Below are positions 62,257 to 64,000 of a stretch of DNA of 64,000 bases, piece by piece; the stretch's first letter is position 1, and each line of letters begins with the position of its first letter. The position numbers and the translations under genes are program-made. The notes below the pieces were generated by a model that saw nothing but the letters and a program-made list of their open reading frames with translations, was not told where the DNA came from and searched no databases. The stretch spans positions 1 through 64,000 of the forward strand of contig UCGV01000020.1 of the NCBI GenBank assembly GCA_900471925.1, written 5' to 3'. Source of the DNA: Hyphomicrobiales bacterium (lineage in GTDB: Bacteria > Pseudomonadota > Alphaproteobacteria > Rhizobiales > Rhizobiaceae).

Positions 62257-62973
62257 TCACTTGTTCCCGGACCCTGCTCTCCTCGCGGTGTTCGAGATGA
62301 ACACCAAGCCGGCACTCAGATGCCGGTCCATATGATAGGCATAGGCGATCCTGTCATTGGCGCGGAGCGCCTCGACGATGGCCTGATGCTCGATGAAGAC
62401 GCTTTTCAGTGTTGACCGTTTGGACTTGCCTGCCATCATCAGCCGCTGGATCACCGGCTTCAGCATGCCGTAAGTCTCCGTCAGCGTCCTGTTGCCGGCA
62501 GCCTCAACCAGAAGCATGTGGAACCTGAAGTCGAGTTCGGACGCTTCCTCGGGACCGCCGGCGCAAAGTATTGCGGCATTGACCGCTTCGATATCGGCCA
62601 ACCTTTCTGCGGTAAGATGGCCGACCAACAGATCGAAGAGATTCATTTCCGTCAGTCGGCGATAGCCCTGAATGTCCTGAAAGGCATCGGCCGAAATATC
62701 CATCGCGAAGGCGAAAAGGTCTCGCATGGCGTTCTGGTGCTGGTCCGTCAGGACCGCCCCGAGCTTTTGTCGAGACTCGGCAATGCCATAGGCCTTGAGC
62801 GTACGGAAAGCTTCACGCACCGTGTTGCGGCTGGACGCAAACATATCGGCAAGCTCGATTTCGCTGGGCAGAACATCCCCAACACCAAGGCCACGTTCGC
62901 GGATCAACGCCCTTATCTGGGCGACGACCTCATCAACAGCGGAAGCCTTGTTGTCCTGATCGGGAAGCTTCAT
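62257..62973 (-). CDS. GntR/FadR-family transcriptional regulator
   Basis: A 238-aa regulator: winged HTH (about 15-75; VLPSEIELADMFASSRNTVREAFRTLKAYG) and a C-terminal FCD ligand domain (about 90-225) with metal-binding Asp/His (DFRFHMLLVEAAGN; EHQAIVEAL; YHMDRHL). The ATG at 62973 is preferred because GAGGA precedes it; ATG 63003 is also in frame. It is divergent from mannonate dehydratase and upstream of the SDR gene, matching a UxuR/ExuR-like uronate repressor. Confidence 0.9.
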   Translation of the reverse strand: MKLPDQDNKASAVDEVVAQIRALIRERGLGVGDVLPSEIELADMFASSRNTVREAFRTLKAYGIAESRQKLGAVLTDQHQNAMRDLFAFAMDISADAFQDIQGYRRLTEMNLFDLLVGHLTAERLADIEAVNAAILCAGGPEEASELDFRFHMLLVEAAGNRTLTETYGMLKPVIQRLMMAGKSKRSTLKSVFIEHQAIVEALRANDRIAYAYHMDRHLSAGLVFISNTARRAGSGNK

Positions 62974-63006
62974 CCTATCCTCGTCATCAATCCCTAATTT
63001 CATATT

Positions 63007-63079
63007 ATGTTGGTCTTATTTTTGCAAATCGATTTATGTGTTGCCAATATCTGCATTTGATGCGCCTATTGTCCAACAT
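63007..63079. promoter_or_regulatory. Paired inverted repeats in the uronate intergenic region
   Basis: ATGTTGG (63007-63013) and CCAACAT (63073-63079) form a perfect inverted pair 59 bp apart, with a third TTGCCAAT in between. The region separates divergent regulator and dehydratase genes. The halves are candidate sites for the GntR regulator, possibly with looping. Confidence 0.4.
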
Positions 63080-63099
63080 TAAGGATTGGGAGTAACTCC

Positions 63100-64000
63100 A
63101 TGCTGGAAAGCTGGCGTTGGTTTGGCCACGGTGACCCCGTAACCCTGTCGCATGCCCGGCAAGCCGGCGCCCGCGGTATCGTCACGGCCCTGCATCATTT
63201 CTATGACGGCCGAACATGGACCGTCGACGATATCCTCGCTCATAAGGCAGCGATCGAGGACGCCGGCATGGTTTGGGCCGTGTGCGAATCCATCCCCGTC
63301 AATTCGGCAATCAAGCTGCGCAACGGGAAATGGCGCCAATATGTCGACAGCTGGAAAGACAGCTTGGCCAATCTCGGCCGGGCAGGCATTCCGGTCGTCT
63401 GCTATAATTTCATGCCGGTGGTCGACTGGACACGCACAAACCTGCGCTACCGGACGGATGCCGGCGGCCTGGCACTTCGGTTCGACATGGCCGATTTCGC
63501 CGCCTACGATCTTTTTGTCTTGCAGCGTCGTGACGCCGAGCGCAGCTATCCATCCGAACTGATCGAGACGGCGCGCCAACGGTTCGAGGCCATGTCTGCC
63601 GATGAGATCCTGACCCTCGAAACGAATATCATCGCCGGTCTTCCCGGAAAGGAGGATACGCATACACGCCAATCCATCCGTGGTCAGATCGAAAGCTTCG
63701 ATGAGATCTCGTCAGACGACATGCGGGCCAATCTGGTAGAATTCCTCAAAGAAGTCGTGCCGGTGGCCGTGGAGTTCGGTGTGCGCCTCGCAATTCATCC
63801 CGACGATCCGCCCTTCTCGCTCTTCGGTCTGCCAAGGGTCGTCTCGCACTCGCAGGATATCGAAACCATCCTTGGTGCAGTCGACCACGAGGCGAACGGC
63901 ATTACCCTGTGTGCCGGTTCTTATGGATCACGCGTCGGCAACGACCTGACCGAGATGGCGAACCGTTTCGCAAGTCGTATTCACTTTGCCCATCTTCGCA
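63100..64000 (+). CDS. uxuA: Mannonate dehydratase, partial at window end
   Basis: Open from the ATG at 63100 (ribosome site GGGAGTAA) to the window end, 300 codons without a stop. It matches UxuA: LESWRWFGHGDPVTLSHARQ at the start, CESIPVNSAIKLRNG (about 66-80), VVCYNFMPVVDWTRT and the metal-binding-region segments LAIHPDDPP and LCAGSYGS. It converts D-mannonate to 2-keto-3-deoxy-gluconate in hexuronate breakdown. The C-terminal part lies outside the window. Confidence 0.92.
   Translation, partial: MLESWRWFGHGDPVTLSHARQAGARGIVTALHHFYDGRTWTVDDILAHKAAIEDAGMVWAVCESIPVNSAIKLRNGKWRQYVDSWKDSLANLGRAGIPVVCYNFMPVVDWTRTNLRYRTDAGGLALRFDMADFAAYDLFVLQRRDAERSYPSELIETARQRFEAMSADEILTLETNIIAGLPGKEDTHTRQSIRGQIESFDEISSDDMRANLVEFLKEVVPVAVEFGVRLAIHPDDPPFSLFGLPRVVSHSQDIETILGAVDHEANGITLCAGSYGSRVGNDLTEMANRFASRIHFAHLR

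Overview
The window looks like an accessory or chromosome-arm region of a Rhizobiaceae alphaproteobacterium (Rhizobium/Agrobacterium-like). Grounds: GC-rich coding sequence, an imp-type type VI secretion (T6SS) cluster in a rhizobial arrangement, a GAAC-N7-GAAC alphaproteobacterial LexA-type box, and ribose-type sugar ABC and GntR/uronate genes of the kind common in rhizobia. No tRNA, rRNA, CRISPR array or intact insertion sequence was seen.

Layout. 1-8.3 kb: a LysR fragment, an AraC-family regulator, then an operon of an L-arabinose/L-fucose isomerase-like enzyme, a periplasmic sugar-binding protein, a double-ABC ATPase, a permease and a CocE/NonD-type serine hydrolase. 8.5-13.9 kb: small housekeeping or stress genes (GFA protein, MmyB-type HTH regulator, a carboxymuconolactone decarboxylase-like protein without the Cys pair, a COG2085-type NADP reductase, an SRAP/YedK protein, a dUTPase broken by one in-frame stop, a gene behind a LexA-type box, and a cold-shock protein). 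13.9-19.5 kb: a decayed zone with a palindrome array, a LysR pseudogene sharing an exact 118-bp repeat with the left end of the window, a GSU2403-type nucleotidyltransferase behind TTATAAC repeats, a ParDE toxin-antitoxin pair, a large hairpin and a haemagglutinin remnant.

19.8-52.9 kb: a complete T6SS. Leftward: a TssL/TssM-like hybrid, a membrane-anchored M15-type peptidase and the phosphatase PppA. Then an OmpA protein, ClpV (leftward) and the kinase PpkA. Then one rightward run tssA-B-C-hcp-tssE-F-G-fha-tssJ-K-L-M-tagF, followed by a cargo module: DUF2169 protein, a ketosynthase-fold protein lacking the catalytic Cys, a DUF4150 PAAR-like tip protein with a candidate nuclease C-terminus, and a candidate immunity protein. 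Facing it leftward are VgrG, a DUF6484 protein and a truncated TIGR02270 protein. Kinase, phosphatase and Fha imply threonine-phosphorylation control of assembly. TssJ-L-M form the membrane complex, TssA-B-C-E-F-G-K the baseplate and sheath, and Hcp-VgrG-PAAR the projectile.

53.0-59.4 kb: upstream of vgrG on the same strand lies an unusual block of four genes: a secreted caspase-like/Sel1-repeat protein, a phosphoribosyltransferase-HAD fusion, a small lipoprotein and a two-domain glycosyltransferase. It is the best candidate here for an undescribed, possibly T6SS-linked system. 59.6-61.4 kb: a Phd antitoxin with a truncated VapC remnant, a broken M81 peptidase joined to a DUF3830 gene, and a small unknown gene. 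61.4-64.0 kb: a hexuronate-type module of SDR oxidoreductase and GntR/FadR regulator (leftward), divergent from a mannonate dehydratase gene cut by the window end.
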